From positions 186,001-250,000 of the forward strand of contig NZ_JARSBP010000008.1 in assembly GCF_029623955.1 (NCBI RefSeq): 64,000 nt of DNA. Direction: 5' to 3'. This stretch comes from Mycobacterium sp. 236(2023). Lineage in GTDB: Bacteria; Actinomycetota; Actinomycetes; Mycobacteriales; Mycobacteriaceae. Position numbers and translations under genes: made by a program. Below are positions 1 through 7,781 of the stretch, piece after piece; position 1 is the first letter of the stretch, and the number at the start of each line of letters is the position of its first letter. Below the pieces are notes generated by a model. The model ran no database searches. It had not been told where the DNA came from and was given only the letters and a program-made list of their open reading frames with translations.

Positions 1-514
1 CAAGATCCTCGGGCCAGTGCTGAGGATGGATGACCGTACCGCCGAAATCGTCGGCTCCGGCGAACTCCGGCGAGAAACCTTCGTCGTAGTTGTAGTAACC
101 ACTGCATGCCCACAGGAAGCCGGCGTTGAGCTGGACCTGCTCGCCGTCGCGATCGATGGTCAGCTCCCAGCGGCGGTCCTCGTCCGACCAGTTCGCGGCG
201 ACCACCCTGTGGTCGTATCGAATGTGCTTGTCGATTCCGTTCTCGACTGCGGCTTCGTTCAGGTAGTTCCAGATGGACGGCCCGTCGGCGATCATCTGAT
301 CCGTCGCCCAGGGCTTGAAGTGGAATCCGAGGGTGTACATGTCGGAGTCCGAGCGGATGCCGGGGTACTTGAAAAGGTCCCAGGTGCCGCCGAGCTTTCC
401 GCGGCGCTCCAGGATCGCATAGCTCTTGCCGGGTGCATTCCGTTGCAGATGCCAGGCCGCGCTAATGCCGGAGATGCCGGCTCCCACGATGACAACGTCG
501 ACAAATTCGGTCAT
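1..514 (-). CDS. ethA: EthA-like FAD-dependent Baeyer-Villiger monooxygenase (5' part only)
   Basis: Runs off the left edge, so only the first ~171 residues are present. The N-terminus reads MTEFVDVVIVGAGISG, a Rossmann GxGxxG motif for FAD, and the last visible residues FGGTVIHPQHWP fit the Baeyer-Villiger signature FxGxxxHxxxW. The text closely follows M. tuberculosis EthA as I remember it, the monooxygenase that activates ethionamide and can oxidise ketones and sulfides. It is divergent from an EthR-like repressor across a 76-bp intergenic region, as in M. tuberculosis. ATG 514 is preceded by an extended -10 (TGA plus TAGCTT, 521-529 on the complement) only 6 nt away, so the mRNA is probably leaderless. 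The substrate-binding C-terminus cannot be judged. Confidence 0.92.
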   Translation of the reverse strand, partial: MTEFVDVVIVGAGISGISAAWHLQRNAPGKSYAILERRGKLGGTWDLFKYPGIRSDSDMYTLGFHFKPWATDQMIADGPSIWNYLNEAAVENGIDKHIRYDHRVVAANWSDEDRRWELTIDRDGEQVQLNAGFLWACSGYYNYDEGFSPEFAGADDFGGTVIHPQHWPEDL

Positions 515-590
515 GGCGTAAAGCTATCAACGGTGTGTCGAGTGAGTCAACACCCTGTTGAAACTTTCAACACCGTGTAAAGTCTGTCCT
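515..590. promoter_or_regulatory. EthR-type operator and divergent ethA/ethR promoters
   Basis: The intergenic region carries clustered TCAAC/GTTGA half-sites: TATCAACG (524-531), TGTCGAGTGAGTCAAC (536-551), the dyad TCAAC-ACCCT-GTTGA (547-561) and the dyad GTTGAA-ACT-TTCAAC (557-571). This resembles the 55-bp M. tuberculosis operator to which EthR binds as several dimers. Two -10 elements flank it: TAGCTT (complement of 521-526) for ethA and TAAAGT (578-583) for ethR. Each lies 6-7 nt from its start codon, implying leaderless transcripts repressed together. The operator assignment rests on resemblance from memory. Confidence 0.8.
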
Positions 591-1232
591 GTGACTGCCG
601 CCAGCCAGACCCGGTCGACCCGAGGTCGACGCTCTGCCCGCCCCTCCGGCGACGACCGGGAGCTGGCGATTCTGGAGACCGCGGAACGACTTCTCGACGA
701 GCGTCCGCTGTCCGAGATTTCTGTCGATGACCTGGCCAAAGGCGCCGGCATCTCGCGGCCGACCTTCTACTTCTACTTCTCGTCCAAGGACGCGGTGCTG
801 CACAGCTTGCTCGCTCGCGTCATCGCCGACGCCGACGCCGCACTGACGCACCTGATCGAGAATCCGCCCGAAGATCGCCGCTTGATCTGGCGCACCGGCA
901 TCAACGTGTTCGTCGAGACCTTCGGCGCCCACCGGGCCGTGTGCGCGGCGGCCGTGGCCGCCCGGCCGACGGACACTGCCTCGCGGGACCTGTGGGCCAT
1001 GTCGATGCAGCGGTGGATCGACCACATCACCGACGTCATCGAAACGGAGCGCGCACGCGGTGCCGCGCCGGTGACGCTGCCCGCGCGCGAACTGTCGACG
1101 GCGCTGAACCTGATGAACGAGGCGGTCATGGTGTCGTCGTTCGGCGGGCATCAGCCGGCGCTGCCGGACGATCGTGTGCTGGACAACCTCGTCCATGTCT
1201 GGACCACCACGATCTACGGTTCGACCGACTGA
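591..1232 (+). CDS. ethR: EthR-like TetR-family repressor
   Basis: A 213-aa TetR regulator, taken from GTG 591 because the -10 TAAAGT lies 7 nt upstream and the product then begins close to M. tuberculosis EthR; an in-frame TTG at 558 is less likely. The helix-turn-helix reads ISVDDLAKGAGISRPTFYFY, almost the same as in EthR. The following sequence keeps EthR landmarks such as WRTGINVFVETFG in the ligand pocket and ALNLMNEAVM near the dimer interface. EthR represses ethA and its own gene and is released by small hydrophobic ligands. The divergent partner at 1-514 is the expected target. Confidence 0.93.
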   Translation: MTAASQTRSTRGRRSARPSGDDRELAILETAERLLDERPLSEISVDDLAKGAGISRPTFYFYFSSKDAVLHSLLARVIADADAALTHLIENPPEDRRLIWRTGINVFVETFGAHRAVCAAAVAARPTDTASRDLWAMSMQRWIDHITDVIETERARGAAPVTLPARELSTALNLMNEAVMVSSFGGHQPALPDDRVLDNLVHVWTTTIYGSTD

Positions 1233-1249
1233 TCTGTCGGACGGCGATG

Positions 1250-1263
1250 CGAACATATGTTCG
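1250..1263. promoter_or_regulatory. LexA (SOS) box over the dinB start
   Basis: CGAACATATGTTCG is a perfect 14-bp palindrome matching the mycobacterial SOS box (TCGAAC-N4-GTTCGA) in its core GAAC-N4-GTTC. The proposed ATG of the polymerase (1257-1259) is inside the box, so LexA bound here would cover the transcription and translation start. This makes the polymerase gene a likely member of the DNA-damage regulon. Confidence 0.8.
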
Positions 1264-2468
1264 TGTCGGCCGCCAGTATTCTGCACGCTGATCTCGACTC
1301 GTTCTACGCATCGGTCGAGCAGCGCGACGACCCGTCCCTGCGGGGCCGCCCGGTGCTCGTCGGCGGGGGCGTGGTGCTCGCCGCGAGCTACGAGGCGAAG
1401 GCCTACGGAGTCCGCACGGCGATGGGCGGCAGGCAGGCGCGCGCACTGTGCCCGCAGGCGATCGTGGTACCGCCGCGGATGTCGGCGTACTCGAAGGCCA
1501 GCGATGCGGTATTCGAGGTGTTCCGAGATACGAGCCCGATCGTCGAGCCGCTGTCGGTCGACGAGGCGTTCCTTGACGTCTCGGGGCTGCGCCGAGTGTC
1601 GGGCACACCGGTGCAGATCGGCGCTCGGCTGCGCGAACGGGTGCGCGACGAGGTCGGTCTGCCGATCACGGTGGGCATCGCGCGCACGAAGTTCCTCGCC
1701 AAGGTGGCCAGCCAGGAGGCCAAGCCCGATGGGCTGCTCTTAGTGCCGCCGGATCGTGAGCTGGCGTTCCTGCATCCGCTGCCGGTGCGGCGGCTGTGGG
1801 GGGTCGGCGCCAAAACCGCGGACAAGCTGCGCGCACACGGGATCGAGACGGTCGCCGACGTCGCCGAGCTGAGTGAGACGACGCTCGGCTCATTGGTCGG
1901 CGGCGCGATGGGACGCCAGCTTTTTGCGTTGTCGCACAACATCGATCGGCGACGCGTCGTCACGGGGCGGCGCAGGCGATCTGTCGGTGCGCAACGGGCG
2001 CTGGGGCGCTCAGGCAACACGATGACGGCCGACGAGGTCGACGCCGTCGTCGTCAACCTGATCGACCGGATCACCAGAAGAATGCGCAAGGCCGACCGTA
2101 CGGGTCGAACTGTGGTGCTGCGTTTGAGATTTGACGACTTCGGCCGTGTGACGCGTTCGCATACCCTGGCGAGGGCGACGGCGTCGACCGACACGATTCT
2201 CGCGGCCGCCCGCAAGCTCGTCGCCGCAGCGCGGCCTCTGATATCCGAGCGTGGTCTGACGCTGGTCGGGTTCGCGGTGTCCAACATCGACCGCGACGGC
2301 GCCCAACAGATGGAGCTGCCGTTCACCGAAGCCGTCGAAGCCAGGGATTCGCTGACCATCGACCTCGCGATCGACCAGGTACGCGGACGCTACGGCAACG
2401 CGGCGCTGACGCGGGGTGTGCTGGTCGGCCGAGATCCAGGATTGGAGATGCCGATGCTGCCGGACTAG
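1257..2468 (+). CDS. dinB: Y-family DNA polymerase IV (translesion synthesis)
   Basis: A 403-aa DinB-type polymerase. Acidic catalytic residues are visible as D12 (HADLDSFYASVE) and D102-E103 (SVDEAFLDV); Y17 is at the steric-gate position that excludes ribonucleotides. A helix-hairpin-helix segment (WGVGAKTADKLRAHGIETV) and a little-finger domain follow. The C-terminal QMELPF (351-356) fits a beta-clamp binding motif. Among mycobacterial DinB paralogues it is not close to M. tuberculosis DinX or DinP as I recall them and may be the third paralogue seen in fast growers. ATG 1257 is used; GTG 1263 is possible. A LexA box overlaps the start, and ethR ends 24 bp upstream. Confidence 0.93.
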   Translation: MFVSAASILHADLDSFYASVEQRDDPSLRGRPVLVGGGVVLAASYEAKAYGVRTAMGGRQARALCPQAIVVPPRMSAYSKASDAVFEVFRDTSPIVEPLSVDEAFLDVSGLRRVSGTPVQIGARLRERVRDEVGLPITVGIARTKFLAKVASQEAKPDGLLLVPPDRELAFLHPLPVRRLWGVGAKTADKLRAHGIETVADVAELSETTLGSLVGGAMGRQLFALSHNIDRRRVVTGRRRRSVGAQRALGRSGNTMTADEVDAVVVNLIDRITRRMRKADRTGRTVVLRLRFDDFGRVTRSHTLARATASTDTILAAARKLVAAARPLISERGLTLVGFAVSNIDRDGAQQMELPFTEAVEARDSLTIDLAIDQVRGRYGNAALTRGVLVGRDPGLEMPMLPD

Positions 2469-2476
2469 AACCGCCA

Positions 2477-2507
2477 TTGACCTGAACAATGGTTGAGGTC
2501 GTACGGT
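2477..2507 (+). promoter_or_regulatory. MerR-type promoter with 19-bp spacer
   Basis: A -35 TTGACC (2477-2482) and a -10 TACGGT (2502-2507) are separated by 19 bp, longer than the usual 17. The spacer holds the dyad GACCTGAAC-AATG-GTTGAGGTC (2479-2500, one mismatch). Long spacers with a central dyad are the hallmark of promoters activated by MerR-family regulators. The -10 ends 7 nt before ATG 2515, so the transcript would be leaderless. No merR gene is present in the window. Confidence 0.65.
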
Positions 2508-2514
2508 CAGCTCC

Positions 2515-3330
2515 ATGGTTGGACATCCATTGGGCCGCTACGGCTTCTCCATCGACGTCCGCGATGATGACAGCCATCTCGCGACGGCTTTGACCATCGA
2601 GGGGTTGGGCTTCGGCACGCTGTGGATCAACGGCGGGAAGCTCGACCGGCTGTCGCGTTTGACGGATCTCCTTGGCGCAACGACAACGTGCGCCGTCGGG
2701 TCGTCGATCATCTCGCCGGATGTATTCGGCAGCGCCGAGGTGTCGCGGATGTTCCTGCGTGCCGAGGCGACGACTCCGGGGAGGCTGGTCGTTGGCCTTG
2801 GCTCCTCACACCGGGGGCAGGCCCTCACACATCTGGGCGGCTACCTCGACGGGTTGGAAACGGTGCCGCGAGACCGAAGGTTGTTGGCCGCGTTGGGCCC
2901 TCGCGCACTGCACGCAGCCAGCGAACGGTTCGCGGGCGCAATGCCGATGCTGTTCACCCCTGCGCAGACCGCTGCGGCGCGGCAGACGCTCGGTGCGGAT
3001 CGGACGCTGTCGGTGGGGTTGTACGTTGTCCTCGATGAGGACGCGGCGCAGGCTCGGTCTATTGCCAGGCGGCCGCTGAGCTTCCTGACGACGATGGCCG
3101 GATATCGGAAATCCCTGATCCGACAGGGCTTTTCAGGTGCCGATATCGACAGTCTCAGCGATCATCTCGTCGACAGCTTGGTCGCGTGGGGTACACCTCG
3201 GACGATCGTCGACCACGCCGAGCGGCTCCACGCGGCGGGCGCCGACCACGTCCACCTGACCGTGCTCGGCGAGGGCAGGCAACCCACGGGTACCGCGGCC
3301 GCGCGGCTCTTGGCAGCGGAGTTCGGTTAA
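2515..3330 (+). CDS. Luciferase-like (LLM) F420-type oxidoreductase
   Basis: A 271-aa protein with the TIM-barrel layout of the luciferase-like monooxygenase superfamily. The N-terminal strand reads GRYGFSIDVRD, the GLGFGTLWING segment is the usual second strand/helix, and TPGRLVVGLGSSHRG is the family's (P)GR-x-x-x-G-x-G motif. It is shorter than the 300-340 aa of classical members and fits the compact mycobacterial subfamily that uses coenzyme F420. Substrate unknown. The start is fixed by the promoter spacing to ATG 2515. Its stop overlaps that of the convergent PHP gene by 4 bp. A MerR-type promoter suggests induction by a small molecule. Confidence 0.8.
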   Translation: MVGHPLGRYGFSIDVRDDDSHLATALTIEGLGFGTLWINGGKLDRLSRLTDLLGATTTCAVGSSIISPDVFGSAEVSRMFLRAEATTPGRLVVGLGSSHRGQALTHLGGYLDGLETVPRDRRLLAALGPRALHAASERFAGAMPMLFTPAQTAAARQTLGADRTLSVGLYVVLDEDAAQARSIARRPLSFLTTMAGYRKSLIRQGFSGADIDSLSDHLVDSLVAWGTPRTIVDHAERLHAAGADHVHLTVLGEGRQPTGTAAARLLAAEFG

Positions 3331-4331
3331 CTCCGCGTCCACTCCAGTAGCTTGTCCGCGGACCAGGTGTTGACGATGCGCTCGGCCTCCAGTCCGGCGT
3401 CGAGCGCGCGCTGCGCGCCGTAGCCGAGGAACTCCAGCTGCCCTGGAGCGTGGGAGTCGGTGTCGATCGAGAACACGCAGCCGATCTCCATGGCGAGATT
3501 CAGCAGACGGGTCGGTGGGTCACGGCGCTCGGGACGGGAGTTGATCTCGACTGCGGTGCCGGCGTCGCGGCAGAGACCGAAAACCTTCTCGGCGTCGAAC
3601 TTCGACTCGGGTCGCGTTCCTCTTCCGCCGGTGACGAGCCGGCCGGTGCAGTGGCCCAGCACGTCGGTGTGGGGGTTGGCGACAGCTTTGAGCATGCGGC
3701 GGGTCATCGCGGGGGCGTCCATCGCGAGCTTGGAGTGGACGCTGGCGACGACGATGTCGAGGCGTTCGAGGAGTTCCTCTTCCTGGTCGAGGGACCCGTC
3801 TTCGAGGATGTCGACCTCGATGCCGGTGAGAATCCGCATGGGAGCGACCATTTCGCGGACCTCGTCGATGACGTCGAGTTGCTGGCGCAGACGGTCCGGA
3901 GACAGACCGTTGGCGACGCGCAGGCGCGGCGAGTGGTCGGTGAGGGCGCAGTATTCGTGGCCGAGGTCGCGCGCGGCCATCATCATCTCTTCGATGGGCG
4001 CGGAACCGTCAGACCAGTTGGAGTGCACGTGAAGGTCGCCGCGCAGCGCGGCGCGGATATCGCCGCCGCCGAGGTCCGCAGCGGTCTCGCGGAGTTCGAC
4101 GAGGGCGTCGGGTTCGCCGCCGGCCCAGGCCTGGGCGATGACCTTGGCCGTCTTGGGCCCGATCTTGGGAAGTGACTGCCAGCTGTTGGCGGCGCCGTGC
4201 TTCTCGCGCTGGGCGTCGGTGAGGGCTTCGACGACGTCGGCGGCGTTGCGGTAGGCCATTACGCGGCGGGGGTCTTCGCGTGCGCGGTCCTTGTAGTACG
4301 CGATCTGGCGCAGCGCGATGACCGGGTCCAT
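3327..4331 (-). CDS. PHP-domain metal-dependent phosphoesterase with helix-hairpin-helix N-terminus
   Basis: 334 aa from ATG 4331. Residues ~1-100 resemble the HhH part of family X polymerases (LPKIGPKTAKVIAQAW). After this comes a PHP domain opening with the metal motif HVHSNWSDGS, with further ligands in ALTDHSPRL, GIEVDILEDG, VASVHSK, LGHCTGR and IDTDSHAP. It is therefore like the C-terminal half of bacterial PolX without the polymerase domain. I recall an equivalent (Rv3856c) next to ethR in M. tuberculosis. Probable activity: hydrolysis of phosphate esters or nucleic-acid 3' ends, not proven. Divergent from the Esp-like operon across 91 bp. Confidence 0.85.
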   Translation of the reverse strand: MDPVIALRQIAYYKDRAREDPRRVMAYRNAADVVEALTDAQREKHGAANSWQSLPKIGPKTAKVIAQAWAGGEPDALVELRETAADLGGGDIRAALRGDLHVHSNWSDGSAPIEEMMMAARDLGHEYCALTDHSPRLRVANGLSPDRLRQQLDVIDEVREMVAPMRILTGIEVDILEDGSLDQEEELLERLDIVVASVHSKLAMDAPAMTRRMLKAVANPHTDVLGHCTGRLVTGGRGTRPESKFDAEKVFGLCRDAGTAVEINSRPERRDPPTRLLNLAMEIGCVFSIDTDSHAPGQLEFLGYGAQRALDAGLEAERIVNTWSADKLLEWTRS

Positions 4332-4390
4332 CTCTCCAGTGTGCCCCGATCCGGCGCGAGAAATTGGTGCGGGGAGCCCCTCTGAGCCGT

Positions 4391-4422
4391 TGATAGGGTC
4401 GCAGCACGGGAGGGATTCTGTA
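4391..4422 (+). promoter_or_regulatory. Extended -10 promoter and RBS of the Esp-like operon
   Basis: TGA-TAGGGT (4391-4399) fits the mycobacterial extended -10 pattern TGN-TANNNT. It predicts a transcript start near 4406. GGGAGGGA (4408-4415) lies 7 nt before GTG 4423 and serves as ribosome binding site, which supports that start over in-frame codons further upstream. Confidence 0.5.
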
Positions 4423-5568
4423 GTGGGCGTGTGGGAAGACGTCAGTGACATCGGCGGAGGCCTCGGAGGACTGCTGACGGACGTGCCCAGCCTCATCGGC
4501 AACGTCGCAGAAGGTGACGTCCACGGGATCATCACCGACGGCAGGAACGTCGTCGGGAATGTGGCCGATGTGCTCAGCGGTATGGAAGGTCTCGGCGTCA
4601 CACTTGGCGAGGTTCCGAGGCGATACCTCGGCAACATCGCCAAGATCGCAGACTCGAAGATCCTCGCCGCCGCTCAACTCGCGATCGACGGTCAGAAACA
4701 ACTGACCGGCGACGGCGAGCCCGAAGACGGAAGCCTCTACAAGGAATCGGCGATCCGCCTCGACGGAGCCATGAACGAGACGATCGACGCCAACAGGAAA
4801 GACGACCGCTGGGACGGCGCAGCGGCCCGCGTCTACGAGACGACCAACGACGAACACCGCAGACGGATCTCGCGCACGTCGGCTGCCGATACGGAGATCG
4901 CGTCGATCCTCGAAACTGAGGCGGGCCAGGTCGCCCGTGCCCGCAACACGCTGGATGACACCTCGCAGGCGCTCTATGACTTCGGGTTGGCCACCTCGTG
5001 GATGAACTTCGTTCCCCCGCTGATCCCCGCGAAGATGGCCGCCGACGCGACGGCCGCAGCCGGTGCGATGAGCACAACTCTGGGCACCATGGCGGTTCTT
5101 GCCAACAATGTGTTGGAGAACGCCGCCGAAGTTCGAGCCCGGATCGAGCTCTACAACGATGCTGCCGATGACACGTCGGGCGGCGACACGGGATGCGGCG
5201 GCGGTATCTTGCCTCAAGAGGCCGACCTGGCTGAGCGACCCACCCGGATCTCGAATCCCGGCGAGTACACGGTGCCCGAGTTCGATCCTGCTTACGGTCC
5301 CCCTGCCACCCCGTTCGGCACACCCAGTCGGGCGCCCCGGGCCCTCGGCGCACGGCCGCCGCAACCCGCACCCACTCTGGCGTCGAGCCCGTCCAGGCCC
5401 GCACCCCTGCCATCTCCAACGCCACCAGCACCGGCACCCAGGTCAGCCCCTGCGCCCTCATCGCTGTCACCCGCCGCGGCGGGTGCCGGAGCGCGGACCA
5501 CTGAACGAGCGCCACTGACCACAGCCAAAGAACCACCGCAGACAGCGAGCACACGTGACCAGGATTGA
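4423..5568 (+). CDS. EspA/EspE-like ESX-1 secretion-associated protein
   Basis: 381 aa from GTG 4423. It begins with Gly/Val/Asp-rich amphipathic sequence, followed by a helical region with W130-x-G (RWDGAAARVYETTNDEH), the WxG turn seen in EspA/EspE and WXG100-type substrates. A hydrophobic, Ala-rich segment (PPLIPAKMAADATAAAGAM, ~215-235) follows. The last ~120 residues are Pro/Ala/Ser-rich and low complexity, typical of secreted Esp proteins. EspA/EspE proteins are exported by the ESX-1 type VII system and depend on EspC/EspF partners. Next door are exactly such partners, overlapping by 14 bp. No ESX core gene is in the window, so export would need an apparatus encoded elsewhere. Confidence 0.78.
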   Translation: MGVWEDVSDIGGGLGGLLTDVPSLIGNVAEGDVHGIITDGRNVVGNVADVLSGMEGLGVTLGEVPRRYLGNIAKIADSKILAAAQLAIDGQKQLTGDGEPEDGSLYKESAIRLDGAMNETIDANRKDDRWDGAAARVYETTNDEHRRRISRTSAADTEIASILETEAGQVARARNTLDDTSQALYDFGLATSWMNFVPPLIPAKMAADATAAAGAMSTTLGTMAVLANNVLENAAEVRARIELYNDAADDTSGGDTGCGGGILPQEADLAERPTRISNPGEYTVPEFDPAYGPPATPFGTPSRAPRALGARPPQPAPTLASSPSRPAPLPSPTPPAPAPRSAPAPSSLSPAAAGAGARTTERAPLTTAKEPPQTASTRDQD

Positions 5569-5881
5569 AGATCTGAACCTCAAGGTCGTCACCGAGCACA
5601 TCGACGAGTTGGCCGGACATCACGAAACAGCCGCGGACAAGATTCTCGGCGCAAACCGATTCGCGCAGGGAGTGGCGGGAAGAGTCGAAATCACGCACGG
5701 ATTGATCTGTTTCGCAACGAGTTCGGCGATGGCCGATGCCGAGTCGAGCCGGTCATCTGCTGGGCAAGCCTTGCAACGCGTGTCCACCGAACTTGGAGAG
5801 AAGCTCCGGAACACTTCGGCCAACTACCAGAACACCGACTACATGAACAAACAAAAACTGAGCTCCGAATGCCAGACGTGA
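5555..5881 (+). CDS. EspC/EspF-like ESX-1 secretion-associated protein
   Basis: 108 aa, GTG start 14 bp inside the previous gene. The pattern L-x-V, ELAGHHETAAD (19-29) and VEITHGLICF (44-53) matches M. tuberculosis EspC (ASHHDNAA, AITHGPYC). Near the C-terminus Y91-QNT-D95 fits the type VII secretion signal YxxxD/E. EspC is co-secreted with EspA and has been reported to form filaments. Order and overlap with the EspA-like and EspD-like neighbours copy the espA-espC-espD operon. Confidence in the family is high; function in this host is inferred. Confidence 0.82.
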   Translation: MTRIEDLNLKVVTEHIDELAGHHETAADKILGANRFAQGVAGRVEITHGLICFATSSAMADAESSRSSAGQALQRVSTELGEKLRNTSANYQNTDYMNKQKLSSECQT

Positions 5882-6348
5882 CCGAGGCGCCGGACGACAT
5901 TGAAAGCGACCTGGATGCGCTTGACGCCTCCGCATACTCGGTTGACGCGAAACCTGTTGGTGTGCTTGACGGCATCACTCTCGAGCCGGAGCACCAGGAC
6001 GATGACAACGTCGAGACGCTGCTGTTCACGGCGACCAATCCCGATGGCACCGTTTCCGTGACGGCACTGATGAACGGCCAGATCCTGCGTGTCAGCCTGT
6101 CCGCGACCGTCACGTCGATGACCGAATCAATGCTGGCCGACGAAATCCTCGTTCTTGCGTCGATGTCACGGCTCCAAGCGCTGGCCGGCCAGCACGCGCT
6201 CATCGCAGCTCTGATGGGACGGCTCGGTCACGACCCCGCCGCAATACACAGTTTTCTCGAACGCGAGCTACGCCTCCCCTCACCGGAGTCCGTCAACCAG
6301 ACGCGTGCAGAAATCTTCGCAAGCCGCTACTTCAGCGAGTCCGATTGA
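5869..6348 (+). CDS. EspD/EspH-like YbaB-fold protein
   Basis: 159 aa, ATG start 13 bp inside the previous gene. An acidic N-terminal ~50 residues is followed by a YbaB/EbfC-like core: LLFTATNPDGTVSVTALMNG, LRVSLSATVTSMTESMLADE and ILVLASMSRLQA match M. tuberculosis EspD (LFTVTNPPRTVSVSTLMDG, WMSESQLASEILVIA). The C-terminal LPSPE and AEIFASRY are also shared with EspD. EspD stabilises EspA and EspC; EspH is the equivalent chaperone for EspE/EspF. Likely role: cytosolic chaperone for the two proteins encoded upstream. Confidence 0.82.
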   Translation: MPDVTEAPDDIESDLDALDASAYSVDAKPVGVLDGITLEPEHQDDDNVETLLFTATNPDGTVSVTALMNGQILRVSLSATVTSMTESMLADEILVLASMSRLQALAGQHALIAALMGRLGHDPAAIHSFLERELRLPSPESVNQTRAEIFASRYFSESD

Positions 6349-7781
6349 CATTCGAACATTACAGACAGCTTCAGCGTCGCGTGGCGCTGTGGTTCTTGGC
6401 CTTTGGTGCACTGTCTATCGTCATTCTTCTTGTCGCTGTCGGGATTTCATCGTGCATACAGTCCGTTCAATCCGACAATGATCGTCGCCTTCCCGACTAT
6501 GCCCGTGCCGACAACTGGACCCCGCCACATCAGACCTTCCTGCAATCGTCTATGCGGGCAAAGCCTGTACCTGGCTGGAGAATTTCGACGAATGATCTCG
6601 GACTTGCGCCCGGTGCCCGAATCGCCACCGACCAGATGCCGGTCCATTCCCAGCCGCTTATCGGCAACATCGGTGAGCGAGCGTTCCTCCTCGCGTCCAG
6701 CGGAGACGATCCTGAAGTCGTCTGGTCGCTCATCGGCTTGAATGTGGAGACAGGGCAACAATTGTTCCCATCCCTGCGACTCAAGAACGGGGATGAGCCT
6801 CACTGCTATCTCAACGGACCCGATACGCTGCTCTGCATCACCAGCGATCTCGAGAACCGCACTGCGTGGGTCATCGACTCGCACTCCGGCGCCGTCACCT
6901 ACGTCGGTCCCACGGAACTGGCCATGCGGCCAAACGATCTGAACGTTCAGCAGGTCGGCATCTACGCGGTCGCGGAATCCGTCGACGAGGGCATCTACGG
7001 CATCGGTCCGCGCGCCGAACCTACATGGTTTGTCCCGGGCGCCGGTGATACTTCGCCCCTCTACGTGAACGGACTCGATATCGATCAACCTCCGTTGGCA
7101 TTCCAGACAGTCCTGGGGTACGACACCTTCGAGAGGACGCTCTTTTCAGTCACCGACGGTCGTGTGATCGAGCCTGAGATCCCCGATGCATCCGAGATAG
7201 TGAGCATTCAGTTGTTCCCGGGCGGCTTTGCCGCTGAGGTACAACCCCGTGGTCAGCGGACCCCAGACTCCGAGATCCTCCTCTTCGACGAAGAGGGCAG
7301 AAAAACAACAGATGTGGACCTCGGTAGGACTGGAATTCCTATCGAGCTTCCTGTGTTCGAGTCGCCTGTTATCAAGAACCAGTCATGGCGTCTCTTCACC
7401 CCCGACGGCGGACTTCTTGCGGAAACCGCCGAGCCACCCGTCCGCCTGCTGGGATCACGGCTGATCGTCGACGCCGATGAGTCTTCAACCCGGTCATGGG
7501 GCCAGTACGACATCCATACTGGAGCTAAGGGCAAGCGCTGCAACAACCTCGATATGGACTCTGGCTACATCGGGTACGACGGAAAAAGCATCGCTGTCAC
7601 GTCCGACGGCAATCAGACCGTCGGGCTCGACACTGAGGCAACGGATTTCGACACCTGCGAGCGCCTGTGGACGATCAGCTCTCCGCCGGGTTCGTTCCGT
7701 GACGTATGGCGGATCAACACCACGCTCATCCAATTGTCCGATGATGGAACGGAATTGATGTCCCTCGTCGCGCCTAGCTAG
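6345..7781 (+). CDS. Membrane-anchored beta-propeller-like protein of the Esp-like operon
   Basis: 478 aa, TTG start overlapping the previous stop by 4 bp (TTGA), so translation is coupled. One membrane helix (ALWFLAFGALSIVILLVAVG, ~14-33) precedes a long extracytoplasmic region. This contains repeated beta-strand units with small polar turns (LIGNIGERAFLLASSG, GLNVETGQQLFPSLR, WVIDSHSGAVTYVG, GYDTFERTLFSVTDGRV, YDIHTGAKGKRCNNL), the pattern of PQQ/WD40-like propellers. No catalytic motif is evident. GC is lower than in neighbours. No counterpart follows espD in M. tuberculosis that I recall. It could be a periplasmic receptor or assembly factor for the Esp pair; function unknown. Confidence 0.7.
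   Translation: MTFEHYRQLQRRVALWFLAFGALSIVILLVAVGISSCIQSVQSDNDRRLPDYARADNWTPPHQTFLQSSMRAKPVPGWRISTNDLGLAPGARIATDQMPVHSQPLIGNIGERAFLLASSGDDPEVVWSLIGLNVETGQQLFPSLRLKNGDEPHCYLNGPDTLLCITSDLENRTAWVIDSHSGAVTYVGPTELAMRPNDLNVQQVGIYAVAESVDEGIYGIGPRAEPTWFVPGAGDTSPLYVNGLDIDQPPLAFQTVLGYDTFERTLFSVTDGRVIEPEIPDASEIVSIQLFPGGFAAEVQPRGQRTPDSEILLFDEEGRKTTDVDLGRTGIPIELPVFESPVIKNQSWRLFTPDGGLLAETAEPPVRLLGSRLIVDADESSTRSWGQYDIHTGAKGKRCNNLDMDSGYIGYDGKSIAVTSDGNQTVGLDTEATDFDTCERLWTISSPPGSFRDVWRINTTLIQLSDDGTELMSLVAPS

Noticed and set aside
4423..7781. A full ESX-1 secretion locus
   Set aside because: Only substrate/chaperone-type genes are present; no EccA-E, mycosin or EsxA/EsxB pair.
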